NCBI RefSeq assembly: GCF_900217905.1 | Contig: NZ_OBMO01000020.1 | Coordinates: 1 to 64,000 of the forward strand | DNA from: Alloalcanivorax xenomutans | GTDB taxonomy: Bacteria > Pseudomonadota > Gammaproteobacteria > Pseudomonadales > Alcanivoracaceae | Length of the DNA: 64,000 nucleotides | Direction of reading: 5' to 3' | In this document: in pieces, positions 1-9,440 of the stretch | Layout of the letters: every line of letters starts with the position of its first letter | Position numbering within the stretch: position 1 is the stretch's first letter | Position numbers and translations under genes: made by a program | Notes under the pieces: generated by a model | Databases searched by the model: none | Seen by the model: only the letters and a program-made list of their open reading frames with translations | What the model was told of the DNA's origin: nothing

Positions 1-271
1 CCACAGTCTGTACCCTAGGGTCAGAAGCTTGCCTGGTCCCTCCACCCCGACAAGTCTCTTCTTTCTAAGACTTGCCGGGTAACCATACAAGCTTGTCTGC
101 AAGCGAATTGGGTTCCTGGGCCTAAAAGATTCGCTTGCAGGCAAGCTCCCACAGACAGGGCAAAGCTCCCACAGCAGCGAATCGGCGTGTAGGCGTCCCA
201 TCCTCACAAAACCCCCACACTCCTCTCAAACGGCGCGGGCAAGCTGGGCACTCCAAAGAGGGGAGTGACCC
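1..271. other. Non-coding left edge with repeat fragments, upstream of creD
   Basis: No convincing gene is visible here. The stretch holds several hairpins and fragments of a REP-like sequence. A 7-bp inverted pair (CAAGTCT at 51-57, AGACTTG at 68-74) precedes the main REP hairpin at 90-147. The phrase AGCTCCCACAG then recurs twice in quick succession after it. The creD ribosome-binding site (AGGGGAG) closes the region. The creD promoter presumably lies here, but I see no clear -35/-10 pair. Confidence 0.6.
90..147. repeat. REP-like palindrome, copy 1
   Basis: Two 19-nt arms (90-108 and 129-147) are inverted repeats of each other with one mismatch and flank a 20-nt loop. The arms share the core GCAAGCGAA and the AGCTTGCC-type flank with the palindrome at 22518-22587, so the two are members of one dispersed family. 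Such elements resemble the REP sequences of Pseudomonas chromosomes; that family assignment is inference. Confidence 0.75.
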
Positions 272-1621
272 ATGGCTTCTTACAGTCCACTACGGAAAAT
301 CCTGATGATTTGCGGCCTGATGCTGGTGCTGGTTGGTCCGCTGTTGATGATTCAGGTGAAAATCGATGAGCGCCAGAACCGCGCACGGCTGGTGAGCTAC
401 GAAATCAGCAACCAATTCGCCAAGGAACAGACGTTGGTCGGGCCGCTGTTGATGGTGCCGCGCGTGCGCGAGTACTGGGCGACGGAGAGCACCCGCGATG
501 CCACCGAGGAAGAAGCGGTGAGCCCGCGCCGCAAGCTGCGCCGTGATCTGGATCGTTATCTGCCGGATACCCTGGACATCGAAGGCAATCTGCAAAGCCG
601 CATGCTGTACCGTGGCATTTACGGTACACCGGTGTATCAGAGCGTGATTGAACTGGAGGCGCGTTTCCCGGCGGAATGGCTGCAGGCGGCCAAAGCGGAT
701 GCCTCCATCGTATCGTCCGGCACGCCGCTGCTGGTGTTTCGGGTTGGTGACCTGCGTGGCCTGGTGGAGCGGCCAAGGTTGCGTATCGGTGAGCGGACAT
801 TGCCTTTGGTGGAACCGGCGTCGATGCCCTCCGTTCTGCAAGGCGGTGGTGTGGTGGCGGCGCCTCTGCCGGAGGATTTGTCCGGCCCCTTCACGGTGCG
901 CCTGCGTTTGAATCTGAATGGCAGCATCAGCCTGGCGGCGCTACCGATGGCCAAGGAAACCCGAATGACCCTGCGTGGCGACTGGCCCCATCCGAGCTTC
1001 TCCGGACTGATGCTGCCGGCGGAACGGGAGGTCAGCGAGGACGGTTTCATCGGCCGCTGGCAGACCAACAGTCTGGCGGCTTCCAGCGCCATCGACTGCC
1101 TGCAAAGCGACGGTCATTGCAGGGATGACAGCCAGCTTTTGCGCGTTGACCTGGTGCAGCCGGTCACCGGTCTGCTTTCCAGTGAGCGGGCATTGAAATA
1201 CAGCTTTCTGATTGTCGGGCTGACGTTCGCCGCCTTCTTTCTGTTCGAGGTGATGCGCCGGGTGGCCATGCACCCGATGCAGTATTTGCTGGTGGGGCTG
1301 GCGCTGGCGATGTTTTACCTGCTGCTGGTGGCGCTGGGTGAGCACGTGGACTTTGTCTGGGCCTATGTCTCGGGCGCGGTGGCCTGCGTGGGGCTGATCG
1401 GGGTGTACCTGAGCGCGGTGCTGAAGTCGAAACTGGCGGGCTGGGGATTCGCCCTGGCGCAGTTGATCGTATTGGGGTTGTTGTTCGGCATCCTGATGGC
1501 CGAGGACTACGCGCTGTTGATGGGGTCGTTGTTGCTGTTCGCGGCGCTGGCCGCGGTGATGATTCTGACTCGCCGGGTCGATTGGCACGGGCTGGCTCAA
1601 CGGGGAGGGACATCATCATGA
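272..1621 (+). CDS. creD: CreD-family inner-membrane protein
   Basis: The 449-residue protein has the CreD layout. One N-terminal membrane helix (about residues 10-30) is followed by a large periplasmic region (about 30-300). A C-terminal cluster of hydrophobic helices then begins near residue 305. CreD proteins are linked to envelope stress and, in some bacteria, to beta-lactam response under the CreBC two-component system. No creB or creC lies beside it in this window, so the gene looks like an orphan. The start has a good Shine-Dalgarno sequence (AGGGGAG, 7 nt upstream). Its stop overlaps the start of the next gene as ATGA, indicating translational coupling. The family call is firm; the physiological role here is not known. 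Confidence 0.88.
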   Translation: MASYSPLRKILMICGLMLVLVGPLLMIQVKIDERQNRARLVSYEISNQFAKEQTLVGPLLMVPRVREYWATESTRDATEEEAVSPRRKLRRDLDRYLPDTLDIEGNLQSRMLYRGIYGTPVYQSVIELEARFPAEWLQAAKADASIVSSGTPLLVFRVGDLRGLVERPRLRIGERTLPLVEPASMPSVLQGGGVVAAPLPEDLSGPFTVRLRLNLNGSISLAALPMAKETRMTLRGDWPHPSFSGLMLPAEREVSEDGFIGRWQTNSLAASSAIDCLQSDGHCRDDSQLLRVDLVQPVTGLLSSERALKYSFLIVGLTFAAFFLFEVMRRVAMHPMQYLLVGLALAMFYLLLVALGEHVDFVWAYVSGAVACVGLIGVYLSAVLKSKLAGWGFALAQLIVLGLLFGILMAEDYALLMGSLLLFAALAAVMILTRRVDWHGLAQRGGTSS

Positions 1622-2064
1622 GCGTGCGATGCGAACACGCGCTGCGCCTGCGCGGCCTGATCGATGGCGGGGGCTGGCAACAGGCAGAGGAAGAGCTGCA
1701 AGGGTTGCGGCAACGTTACCCGGAGAACGCGGCCTTGTGCAGTATCGAGGGAATCTATTGGGCACGGCGCGGGGACTGGCCCCGCGCTCTGTGTCGCTTC
1801 CAACGCGCATTGGTATGGAACCGGGATGACGCCAACACCGTATTCAATCTGGGCGTGACCTGGTGCCAGCTGGGCGCGCCGCTCAGAGGACGGCTGCTGA
1901 TGGACTATGCGGACCAGATGATGGCCGCTCAAATGCCGGCCGGTCAGTCGCTGCCCGCCGCGCTTACGTGGCGTCTGCCGCGCCCGTCCTTGCCGCAACC
2001 GGAGCGGTTTCCGGCTGTTGCGGGAAGGGCGGCCACCAGGCGTGTACCCGGCCTTGTTCGATAA
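1618..2064 (+). CDS. Small TPR-repeat protein coupled to creD
   Basis: This 148-residue protein starts at the ATG overlapping the creD stop, with GGGAGG as ribosome-binding site. Residues about 5-105 form two to three degenerate tetratricopeptide helices (alanine- and leucine-rich, with the typical 'YWARRGDWPRALCRFQRAL' pattern), suggesting a protein-protein interaction adaptor. The last 34 codons are proline/arginine-rich, not TPR-like, and run antisense over the 3' end of the convergent PLP-enzyme gene. The tail may therefore be a recent read-through extension. No signal peptide is seen. The partner is unknown; coupling suggests it works with CreD. Confidence 0.7.
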   Translation: MSVRCEHALRLRGLIDGGGWQQAEEELQGLRQRYPENAALCSIEGIYWARRGDWPRALCRFQRALVWNRDDANTVFNLGVTWCQLGAPLRGRLLMDYADQMMAAQMPAGQSLPAALTWRLPRPSLPQPERFPAVAGRAATRRVPGLVR

Positions 2065-3277
2065 CCGCCAGGTCACCGAACTGCAGCAGCACGAACTCGC
2101 TCTGGGTGGGACGGAAAAAGATCTGGTCGTCCTCGCGCAGGGCGGTGGCGGGGGCGCCGTTGAACATCATCTGGTTGGTGCTGATGCCATACACTGGATT
2201 GGCGCGAATGCCTTGCGGGGAGGCGGGTTCGGCTTTCCAGGCACCGCCGTAGATAAAATAGGTTTGGCGCCGGTTCGGATCCCACCAGGACCAGATTTCG
2301 CCGAGGGGCAGCGGCCCAGGCAATTGCAGCCCCGGTAGTCTTTTCAGAACCGGAGCGGCGATGAAGGTGGCGGGCTGGAAGTCCTCCAGGGTATCCAGGT
2401 CGAAGTCGGTGGGCTTGAGCAGACAGGAACCGGCGGCCAGTTCGTTCAATGGCGTGTCGTCACCGTGCAAGCGCAGCGTCGGACTGCCGGCGCCGTTGAA
2501 GGTCAGCGATTGTTTCCGGTAGGCCGGTTCCAGCTGATACAGACGCTCGACGAAAGCACGATAGCGATCCTGGGATTTGCGCAGACTGGTGTCGCGGTCC
2601 TCGATCCAGCCGGGCAGTTTCCCCACCTGAGCGTCGTAACCCATGAAGCCGCTGAAGGCCAGGTGTTCGGGGTGGGCGTGGATCAACGCCAGCAACTCGT
2701 CCAGTTGTTCGGTTCCGGTGAGGCCGCCACGATGCAGGCCCACGTCGATTTCCACATTGATCAGCAGCCGCCGGTTCAAGCGCCGGGCCAGAGCGAGATA
2801 CTGTTCCAGGCGCTCGCGGCTGTCGATCAGCCACTGCAATTGCCGGTCCGGATCAAAACCGTTTGCGGGCAACGTCTGATAAAACAGAGCGGCGGCGCTC
2901 ACGGGCATGGGCTTGCCCAGCAGCAGATCACAGTCCGGCTCCGCCGCCGCCATGGCGGTGATGAACGGTTGGTGAAACACCATCACCCGGCGTGTTCCGG
3001 TCAGCGCCATGACTTCGCGTACCAGCGGGACACTGGGCAGAGACTTGGCAACGATGCGGTAGTGGCGGCCCGCCGGCAGTCCGGCCATCAGTTGCGCGCA
3101 GTTGGCGGCCAGTCGTTCCCGGTCAATCAGCAGTAGCGGCCGCCCCGGGCCTTCGCGCAGAGTATCGTTGAGCGTCTGAAAGTAGGGCGCGTGGGGGTGG
3201 CCCTGATCACCGGGTTTGAGCCACCAGGCCAGCGCCGCGCCGCCGGCCAGGGCAAGCAGGAAATGGCGTCGTTTCAT
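1964..3277 (-). CDS. DSD1-like PLP-dependent enzyme (alanine-racemase fold) with Tat-like leader
   Basis: The 437-residue protein matches the family of D-threonine aldolase / D-serine dehydratase-like (DSD1) enzymes. It has an N-terminal alanine-racemase-type barrel containing the PLP lysine context YRIVAKSLPSVPLV near residue 75-85. A C-terminal beta domain follows, with 'GSPTLRLHG' and 'LLQFGDLAVIEQGRV'. The family acts on small D-amino acids, but the substrate cannot be read from sequence. The first residues, MKRRHFLLALAGGAALAWW, look like a twin-arginine leader or membrane anchor, which would place a PLP enzyme outside the cytoplasm. The gene overlaps its upstream neighbour by 4 bp (ATGA), so the two are co-translated. 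Its 3' end overlaps the convergent TPR gene by 101 bp. Confidence 0.75.
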   Translation of the reverse strand: MKRRHFLLALAGGAALAWWLKPGDQGHPHAPYFQTLNDTLREGPGRPLLLIDRERLAANCAQLMAGLPAGRHYRIVAKSLPSVPLVREVMALTGTRRVMVFHQPFITAMAAAEPDCDLLLGKPMPVSAAALFYQTLPANGFDPDRQLQWLIDSRERLEQYLALARRLNRRLLINVEIDVGLHRGGLTGTEQLDELLALIHAHPEHLAFSGFMGYDAQVGKLPGWIEDRDTSLRKSQDRYRAFVERLYQLEPAYRKQSLTFNGAGSPTLRLHGDDTPLNELAAGSCLLKPTDFDLDTLEDFQPATFIAAPVLKRLPGLQLPGPLPLGEIWSWWDPNRRQTYFIYGGAWKAEPASPQGIRANPVYGISTNQMMFNGAPATALREDDQIFFRPTQSEFVLLQFGDLAVIEQGRVHAWWPPFPQQPETAPVAARTGAADAT

Positions 3278-4647
3278 TGGCGGCCTCCGGTTTCGATACC
3301 CAATACCCGGCGCAGATAGGGGTTGAGCATTCTGCCCTCGGGGTCGAACTCACGACGCAACGCCAGGAAATCGTCGAAGCGCGGGTAGAGAGAGCGCAGG
3401 CGCGTCGCGTCGAGGCTGTGCAACTTACCCCAGTGAGGCCGTCCGGCGAAGCGCTGAAAGATCGGTTCCACCGCGTCGAACAGCGGCTGGTAGTCCTGTT
3501 TGTAGTACTGATGCACGGAAATACTGGCGCCGGCACGTTCGCTGAACATGGACAGCAGGGTGTCGTCGGCGGCGGTGTAGCGGTATTCGATGGGAAAGAA
3601 CACGTTGATGTCCTGATCGCGGATCCGCTCACAGACCTCGCGCAGGCAGTCCAGGCCATCATCGGCGGGCACCGTGTATTCCATTTCATTGAAGCGGACC
3701 GTGCGGCGATTGGCGTAAATTCGATGGGCCGGTCCCTGGCGTTCCTCATCGCTGACGAACAGCGTCACCAGTTTCTGCAGGGTGCTGGTGAGCCAGGGGG
3801 CCCGCAGACTCAGCTCACAGACCTTTTCCAGCAAGTCGTTGCTGTCGTCCTGCTCCAATGCCTCCTCCGCGCTGTCAGTAAGTTCCATGGTTTTGATAAT
3901 GGCGGTGCGCCCCAGAGGGAACGCAAAGAATTCGATGTTGCGATAGCGGTGCCGGTTGGCGCCGACGAAGTCGATGGCCTCATCCAGCGGCAGGGTCCAG
4001 GTGTGCTCGCGGAGACGGTAGGCGGGGTCGGCGCGCAGCGTCACCGCGGTTATCACACCCAGGGCGCCAAGACCACAACAGGCGGCGAGGAAAGCGTCGC
4101 CGTCGGCGGCCGTAAGCGTGACTTCCTCGCCATCCGGACGCATCAGCTGCAGCCCCGCCACTTGCCCGCTGAGGCAGGGCAGAGTGATGCCGGTGCCATG
4201 GGTGCCGGTGGCGATGGCGCCGGCCAGGGACTGCAGATTGATGTCCGGCTCGTTGCGAAAGCTGTAACCCGCCTGCCAAGCCTGGGCGGACGCCGCGCCC
4301 AGGCGGGTGCCGGCGCCGAAGGTCAGATTGCCGTTGTCATCCTGGTCGCGCAGACCGTTGAACGCCTCCAGTGAGATCAGGGTGTCCTCGGTGGGGACGA
4401 TCGGACTGAAGGAATGACTGCCACCGAAGGGCCGCACGGTTCCGGTACTGTTGACCAACAGCTGGGACAGCTCGCTCGCCTTGGAGGGGTAATGGAGTTG
4501 TTTCGGTGCGGCGCTCTGGTTGCCGGACCAGTTGTGCCAGGAGGCGGCTGATCCGGCCAGGGCACGGGAGCTGAAGGGCAGTACGGCGGCGCCAGTGGTG
4601 GCCAGCAGAGCTTGTAGCAGGGTGCGTCGTGACAGTGTTGGCAACAT
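3274..4647 (-). CDS. Tat-exported FAD-linked oxidase (D-arabinono-1,4-lactone / gulonolactone oxidase family)
   Basis: The 457-residue protein opens with a classic twin-arginine signal (SRRTLLQALLATTGAAVLPF) and an AxA-type cleavage region near residue 31. An FAD-binding PCMH domain follows, with the motif RPFGGSHSFSP, whose histidine is the covalent flavin attachment site in related sugar-alcohol and lactone oxidases. The C-terminal ALO domain carries the conserved HWGK motif and ends 'FDPEGRMLNPYLRRVLG'. The expected reaction is oxygen-dependent oxidation of a sugar lactone or polyol in the periplasm; the substrate is unknown. It is first in a two-gene operon with the DSD1-like enzyme. The 171-bp upstream gap contains an AT-rich stretch suited to a promoter. 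Confidence 0.82.
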   Translation of the reverse strand: MLPTLSRRTLLQALLATTGAAVLPFSSRALAGSAASWHNWSGNQSAAPKQLHYPSKASELSQLLVNSTGTVRPFGGSHSFSPIVPTEDTLISLEAFNGLRDQDDNGNLTFGAGTRLGAASAQAWQAGYSFRNEPDINLQSLAGAIATGTHGTGITLPCLSGQVAGLQLMRPDGEEVTLTAADGDAFLAACCGLGALGVITAVTLRADPAYRLREHTWTLPLDEAIDFVGANRHRYRNIEFFAFPLGRTAIIKTMELTDSAEEALEQDDSNDLLEKVCELSLRAPWLTSTLQKLVTLFVSDEERQGPAHRIYANRRTVRFNEMEYTVPADDGLDCLREVCERIRDQDINVFFPIEYRYTAADDTLLSMFSERAGASISVHQYYKQDYQPLFDAVEPIFQRFAGRPHWGKLHSLDATRLRSLYPRFDDFLALRREFDPEGRMLNPYLRRVLGIETGGRQ

Positions 4648-4818
4648 GGATAATCCTTGTTTTTCTTTTTAATGGTACTAACGTGCCATAAAAGAAAAAA
4701 GGAAGCCAGCACCAGCAGCTGCGTGGCACGCACGCCCACCTGCCAATTCGTTGCACGGTTTCCCTCGGACGGGCCGCGGGACCGCGATAGGCGCCGGTCA
4801 CCAATAATGCGGTTCTGA

Positions 4819-5742
4819 TCAGGGGTAGCGGACGCCGGTGAGGGCCTCGGATTGCTCCCACAGGCGGGCCGCGACGTCGGTGTCACGGGCGCGGCGGCTG
4901 GGGTGCACCAGTGTTGGCGGGCCCACCGCTTCCTTAAGGTAAGCGGGGCCGTAATAACCGCCGCCCTGCACTTGCGGACTGGTGGCGGCATAGAGTGTGG
5001 GCGTGGCGCCGCGGGCGGCGTTCTGGGTGAAGAAGGGCCACAGCCAGCGAGCGATATAGCCCACCCCGAACGGGCTTTCCCGGGCAACGCCGGATTCCGC
5101 CAGATTGGTATTGGCGAAGCCAGGGTGGCAAGCCACGGAGAGCGTCGAGGCCTCCGCCGCGCGCAGCCGTCTTTCCAGTTCCAGGGAGAACAACAGATTG
5201 GCCAGTTTGGACTGGGCATAGGCCCGTTGCCGGCCATAGCGGCCATCCAACTGCAGGTTATCCAAATGCAGCCGGCCGGCTTTGTGGGCCAGGCTGCTGA
5301 CAGTGACGATGCGGGAATCCGGCACGTCGCGCAGCGCCGGCAACAGCAGACCGGTCAAGGCGAAGTGGCCGAGGTGATTGACGCCGAACTGGCGCTCGAA
5401 GCCATCCTCGGTGCGGCCTTGACGCAGCCACATGACACCGGCGTTATTGATCAGCAAATCCAGCCGGGGATAGCGTTCGCGCAGCGTATCGGCGGCACGT
5501 CGCACGCTGTTCAGGCTGGCCAGGTCCAGTTCCACGATCTGTATTTCGCCGCGTCCGCCGGTCTTCTCATGGATCCTTTCCCGGGCCGCTTCCGCCTTGG
5601 CCAGGTCGCGGCACGCCAGAACCACCCGGGCGCCCTTATCGGCCAGCGCCAGGGCGGTTTCGAAGCCGATGCCGCTGTTGGCGCCGGTCACCACGGCGGT
5701 GCGGGATTGTTGCTCCGGCATGTCTTGCGGGTTCCAGCTCAT
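4819..5742 (-). CDS. Short-chain dehydrogenase/reductase, retinol-dehydrogenase-like
   Basis: The 307-residue SDR has the classical motifs: TGANSGIG for dinucleotide binding near residue 20, NNAG near 100, an active-site serine in VTVSSLAH, and YAQSK (YxxxK) near 180. 'LACRD' after beta-2 suggests NADP(H) preference. The C-terminal third (PFFTQNAARGATPTLYAAT, GGGYYGP) is typical of the retinol-dehydrogenase/WW-oxidoreductase-like subgroup, which reduces or oxidises hydrophobic alcohols and aldehydes. I chose the internal ATG; the longer frame would need a TTG start. It lies downstream of ubiD in the same direction, separated by a hairpin. The substrate is not predictable. Confidence 0.85.
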   Translation of the reverse strand: MSWNPQDMPEQQSRTAVVTGANSGIGFETALALADKGARVVLACRDLAKAEAARERIHEKTGGRGEIQIVELDLASLNSVRRAADTLRERYPRLDLLINNAGVMWLRQGRTEDGFERQFGVNHLGHFALTGLLLPALRDVPDSRIVTVSSLAHKAGRLHLDNLQLDGRYGRQRAYAQSKLANLLFSLELERRLRAAEASTLSVACHPGFANTNLAESGVARESPFGVGYIARWLWPFFTQNAARGATPTLYAATSPQVQGGGYYGPAYLKEAVGPPTLVHPSRRARDTDVAARLWEQSEALTGVRYP

Positions 5743-5776
5743 CGTCGCGTCCTCGTCGGTGCCGGGCAACGGGCAA

Positions 5777-5798
5777 ATCGCGGCTTATGAGCCGCGAT
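5777..5798. terminator. Hairpin between ubiD and the SDR gene
   Basis: Perfect 9-bp arms (ATCGCGGCT / AGCCGCGAT) flank a 4-nt loop just after the ubiD stop. There is no T-run in the direction of transcription, so it may be an RNA-stabilising hairpin or a weak terminator. Confidence 0.45.
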
Positions 5799-5814
5799 CT
5801 CCGAGGACAGACCG

Positions 5815-7281
5815 CTAATCGATGCCGAGGCTGTCCCAGATCTCGTCCACCCGCGTCTTCACGGTTTCGCTCATGGTAATGGCTCGCCCCCATTCGCGGT
5901 CGGTCTCGCCGGGCCATTTGCTGGTGGCGTCCAGTCCCATCTTCGAGCCCAGTCCCGCCACCGGGGAGGCGAAATCGAGATAGTCGATGGGGGTATTGTC
6001 CACCAGCACGGTGTCACGTCGCGGGTCCATGCGGGTGGTAATGGCCCAGATCACGTCCTTCCAGTCGCGGGCGTTGACGTCGTCGTCGCAGACAATGACG
6101 AATTTGGTGTACATGAACTGCCGCAGGAACGACCACACCCCCATCATTACCCTTTTGGCATGGCCGGGGTATTGCTTCTTCATGGTCACCACCGCCATAC
6201 GATAGGAGCAGCCCTCCGGCGGCAGGTAGAAATCCTCGATCTCCGGGAACTGCTTTTTCAGGATCGGCACGAAGATCTCGTTCATCGCCAGACCCAGTAC
6301 CGCCGGCTCATCCGGGGGGCGGCCAGTGTAGGTGCTGTGGTAGATCGGGGCGCGGCGGTGAGTGATGCGCTCCACCGTGAAGACCGGGAAACGCTCCACC
6401 TCATTGTAATAGCCGGTATGGTCGCCGAAGGGGCCCTCGTCGGCGTATTCATTGGGATAAATATGCCCTTCCAGCACGAATTCGGCGCTGGCGGGAACCT
6501 GCAGGTCGGAGCCGATGGCCTTGATCAGTTCGGTCTTGCCGCCGCGCAGCAGCCCGGCGAAAGCGTATTCGCTGAGGGTATCCGGCACCGGCGTCACCGC
6601 GCCCAGAATAGTGGCGGGATCAGCGCCCAGCGCCACCGCCACCGGGAACGGCTCCCCGGGATGGGCTTGACGCCATTCCTGGAAGTCCAGGGCGCCGCCG
6701 CGGTGGCTCAGCCAGCGCATGATCAGTTTGTTGCGGCCGATCAGTTGCTGGCGGTAAATCCCCAGATTCTGACGCTCCTTGTTGGGGCCACGGGTAATCA
6801 CCAACGGCCAGGTCACCAAGGGGCCGGCGTCCTCCGGCCAGCAGGTCTGGATCGGCAGTTGGAACAGGTCCACGTCGCCGCCTTCGAGGACCTGTTCCTG
6901 GCAGGGCGCGCTGCTCAGCAGCTTCGGCCCCATACTCAGGACTTTGCGGAAGATGGGCAGCTTGCTCCAGGCGTCACGGAATCCCTTGGGCGGCTCCGGC
7001 TCCTTGAGAAACGCCAATAACTCTCCCAATTCTCTCAGTTCGTCAATGGAGTCCCGGCCCATGCCCAGCGCCACCCGGCGTTCGGTGCCGAACAGATTGC
7101 CCAAAACCGGAATGGAAAAGCCCTTGGGGTTTTCGAACAACAACGCCGGGCCGCCGGCCTTGAGGGTGCGGTCGCAGATTTCCGTCATTTCCAGGCGCGG
7201 GTCCACGGCGGCTTTGATCCGTTTTAATTCGCCTTGCTGTTCCAGTTGCTGAATGAAGTCGCGCAGATCGCGGTATTTCAT
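5815..7281 (-). CDS. ubiD: UbiD, 3-octaprenyl-4-hydroxybenzoate decarboxylase
   Basis: The 488-residue protein has the normal UbiD length. It decarboxylates octaprenyl-4-hydroxybenzoate in ubiquinone synthesis using prenylated FMN made by UbiX. Recognisable family segments include [20 protein letters not shown], the catalytic ExxxR..E region '[26 protein letters not shown]', and the C-terminal '[14 protein letters not shown]' block. The start is the ATG of [11 protein letters not shown]; the longer open frame upstream is not UbiD-like. It is divergent from lpxO, with about 110 bp between starts. ubiX is not in the window. Confidence 0.95.
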   Translation of the reverse strand: MKYRDLRDFIQQLEQQGELKRIKAAVDPRLEMTEICDRTLKAGGPALLFENPKGFSIPVLGNLFGTERRVALGMGRDSIDELRELGELLAFLKEPEPPKGFRDAWSKLPIFRKVLSMGPKLLSSAPCQEQVLEGGDVDLFQLPIQTCWPEDAGPLVTWPLVITRGPNKERQNLGIYRQQLIGRNKLIMRWLSHRGGALDFQEWRQAHPGEPFPVAVALGADPATILGAVTPVPDTLSEYAFAGLLRGGKTELIKAIGSDLQVPASAEFVLEGHIYPNEYADEGPFGDHTGYYNEVERFPVFTVERITHRRAPIYHSTYTGRPPDEPAVLGLAMNEIFVPILKKQFPEIEDFYLPPEGCSYRMAVVTMKKQYPGHAKRVMMGVWSFLRQFMYTKFVIVCDDDVNARDWKDVIWAITTRMDPRRDTVLVDNTPIDYLDFASPVAGLGSKMGLDATSKWPGETDREWGRAITMSETVKTRVDEIWDSLGID

Positions 7282-7394
7282 GGGCGATTTACTTTCCCGG
7301 TCAAGGTGATAGAAAAATGTGAACACTATGTTGCCACAGTCCGGGTGTACAATACCCGTTCGTACGCCGCCACCAACCCAGGGGAGGATGACTC

Positions 7395-8312
7395 GTGGCA
7401 TGGTTATGGTCAGGGAAGATGCTGGTGCTGTACACCTTCATTGTGTGCGGGACCTATGTGCACTTCCGCGGTCGGATCCGGCATTCATTCAGCCGCCAGT
7501 TGTTGGATCATTCCACCATCATGGGGCCCTATAACTGCTTCGTATACGCCACCAGCGATGTGGAAAACACGCCGCTGCTGGATCGCTCCGCCTTTCCCGA
7601 TCTGGATCTACTGCGCGACAACTGGGAAGTATTCCGCGACGAGGCCATGAGGCTGTTCGACGAGGGCTATATTCGCCAGGCCGCCAGCGATAATGACCTG
7701 GCGTTTCATTCGTTTTTCCGTACCGGCTGGAAACGCTTCTATCTCAAATGGTACGACGATTCCCAGCCTTCCGCCGAGGCGCTCTGCCCCCGTTCGGTGG
7801 CGCTGGTCAACCAGGTGCCCAGCGTCAACGCCGCCATGTTCGCCATGCTGCCCGCCGGCGCCAAGCTGGGAAAACACCGTGACCCGTTCGCGGGCTCCCT
7901 GCGTTATCACCTGGGCCTGGTGACCCCCAACGACGACCGTTGCGCCATCTACGTCGACGGTGAGCGGCATGTCTGGCACGACGGTGAGGACGTGGTGTTC
8001 GATGAAACCTTCATCCATTGGGCGGAAAACAACACCGATCAGGATCGGCTGATCCTGTTCTGCGATGTGGAACGGCCATTGCGTTACCGTTTTGCCACGG
8101 CCATCAATCGGGTCTTCAAGACCGTGGTGGTGCGTGCCACCAGCACGGAAAATGTGGCAGGCGACCGTGTCGGCTTGCTCAATAAGGTGTTCGATGTGGT
8201 CTACAAGGCCCGGGCCAGAGCCAAGGATCTGAAAAAGCGCAACCGCCGCCTCTACTACATTCTCAAGTGGCTGATGATCGGCGCGCTGTTCTACTGGCTG
8301 TTTATCCGCTGA
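7395..8312 (+). CDS. lpxO: LpxO-type lipid A 2-hydroxylase (Fe2+/2-oxoglutarate dioxygenase)
   Basis: The 305-residue protein matches LpxO, which hydroxylates the 2-position of lipid A acyl chains using O2, Fe2+ and 2-oxoglutarate. It has an N-terminal membrane segment (about residues 8-20) and the LpxO hallmark '[20 protein letters not shown]'. The aspartyl/asparaginyl hydroxylase fold has the iron ligands HRD in GKHRDPF and a distal H in [10 protein letters not shown] second hydrophobic helix lies at the very C-terminus ([15 protein letters not shown]). The start is GTG, 7 nt after a strong AGGGGAGG ribosome-binding site. The gene stands alone. Confidence 0.9.
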   Translation: MAWLWSGKMLVLYTFIVCGTYVHFRGRIRHSFSRQLLDHSTIMGPYNCFVYATSDVENTPLLDRSAFPDLDLLRDNWEVFRDEAMRLFDEGYIRQAASDNDLAFHSFFRTGWKRFYLKWYDDSQPSAEALCPRSVALVNQVPSVNAAMFAMLPAGAKLGKHRDPFAGSLRYHLGLVTPNDDRCAIYVDGERHVWHDGEDVVFDETFIHWAENNTDQDRLILFCDVERPLRYRFATAINRVFKTVVVRATSTENVAGDRVGLLNKVFDVVYKARARAKDLKKRNRRLYYILKWLMIGALFYWLFIR

Positions 8313-8351
8313 TTCCGTCCGCGGGTTGTGATGTCACGGCCGGCCATTCGC

Positions 8352-9257
8352 TCAGCGTTCCTCGAAGGACTGGTAAAACAGAGCCAGCTCGTCGATCAGG
8401 GTCCGCACCGCGGGTAGCAGCCCCCGTCGTGATGGAAACACGGCGTGGATGATATCCCGGCGCGGTGCCCAGTCCGGCAGCAGATGGATCAGGCTGCCGT
8501 CATCCAACTGCCGGCGCACGGCCAGTAACGGTAATTGCACCACGCCGACTCCCGCCACCGCGGCCCGACGCAGGGCGATCATGTCGGTGGTGACGAAGCG
8601 GGGATGGTGGGGCACGGTGGCCTGGTGCTCATTGGGACCGTACAGAACCCAGACATAGCTGGATTGCGGATTGCTCAGCGCCAGGCTCGGCCATTCGCTC
8701 AGCGCCTCCGGCGTCACCGGCAGACCGTGACGCGCCACCATTGCCGGGCTGGCCACCATTGCAGGGTGGCGGTCCGAGAGCACCTTCAGCACCAGATCGC
8801 TGTCTTCCAAAGGCGGGGGGCGCACGCGAATCGCCACATCAATGCCCTCGTTGATCACATCCACGCGCCGATTGGTGGCTTCCAGATGCACGGTGACTTC
8901 CGGGTAGCGGGTCATGAAATCCGCCAGAAAGGCGCCGATATGCACATGCAGCAGGGTTACCGGGCAGGTCAGCCGGATGACGCCTTTGGGACTGGCGCGT
9001 ACGCTATCTATGGCGTCCTGGGCGGCTTCGGCTTCCACCAGCATTGCCTTGCAGTGATCGTAGTAGGTGCGTCCGATCTCCGTAACGGAGAAATGCCGGG
9101 TGGAGCGGTGTAACAGGCGCACGCCCAGGCGTTCCTCCAGCGCCGCCACACGCCGGCTGAGTTTGGACTTGGGCAGGCCAAGGGCGCGACCGGCGGGGGC
9201 GAAACCGCCGTGCTCCACGGTTTTCACGTAGTAATAGAGGTCGTTGAGGTTTTCCAA
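8352..9257 (-). CDS. LysR-family transcriptional regulator
   Basis: The 301-residue protein has an N-terminal winged helix-turn-helix (residues about 3-62, APAGRALGLPKSKLSRRVAALE) and a LysR substrate-binding domain from about residue 90. It belongs to the subgroup beginning MENLNDLYYYV, and this fixes the start at a TTG codon preceded by AGGG. The longer open frame would add about 65 unrelated residues. It is divergently transcribed from ycaC with a 183-bp shared control region, so ycaC is the likely target. The inducer is unknown. Confidence 0.88.
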   Translation of the reverse strand: MENLNDLYYYVKTVEHGGFAPAGRALGLPKSKLSRRVAALEERLGVRLLHRSTRHFSVTEIGRTYYDHCKAMLVEAEAAQDAIDSVRASPKGVIRLTCPVTLLHVHIGAFLADFMTRYPEVTVHLEATNRRVDVINEGIDVAIRVRPPPLEDSDLVLKVLSDRHPAMVASPAMVARHGLPVTPEALSEWPSLALSNPQSSYVWVLYGPNEHQATVPHHPRFVTTDMIALRRAAVAGVGVVQLPLLAVRRQLDDGSLIHLLPDWAPRRDIIHAVFPSRRGLLPAVRTLIDELALFYQSFEER

Positions 9258-9344
9258 GATCAACCCTGTTATCGTTCCATTAATAGAACACTGAGTGGCA
9301 GATTTGCTATCTACACGACTCGGAGTCCTATTAATAACATGATC

Positions 9345-9375
9345 ATCAAGATGTTCGCATCCGCGACATCTTGAT
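9345..9375. promoter_or_regulatory. Inverted repeat between LysR and ycaC, candidate operator
   Basis: Perfect 10-bp arms (ATCAAGATGT / ACATCTTGAT) are separated by 11 nt and placed centrally in the divergent promoter region. The spacing and symmetry suit a LysR dimer site, though the regulator bound is inference. Confidence 0.5.
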
Positions 9376-9440
9376 CCTTCGACGAGGTTGTCGGCAGCGA
9401 TAACCCAACGGGCAAGGCAAACCAATTGAGGAGATTGATC

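Noticed and set aside
2465-3136. Long open frame on the + strand opposite the DSD1-like gene
   Set aside because: It is the antisense of a well-supported enzyme gene, its residues have no family pattern, and it lacks a ribosome-binding site. The same applies to many long antisense frames opposite ubiD, ppk1, argH, pqiB, ilvD and argS.
7234-7650. Frame spanning the ubiD/lpxO divergent promoter
   Set aside because: It is out of frame with LpxO, whose GTG start has a strong ribosome-binding site and family-typical N-terminus.
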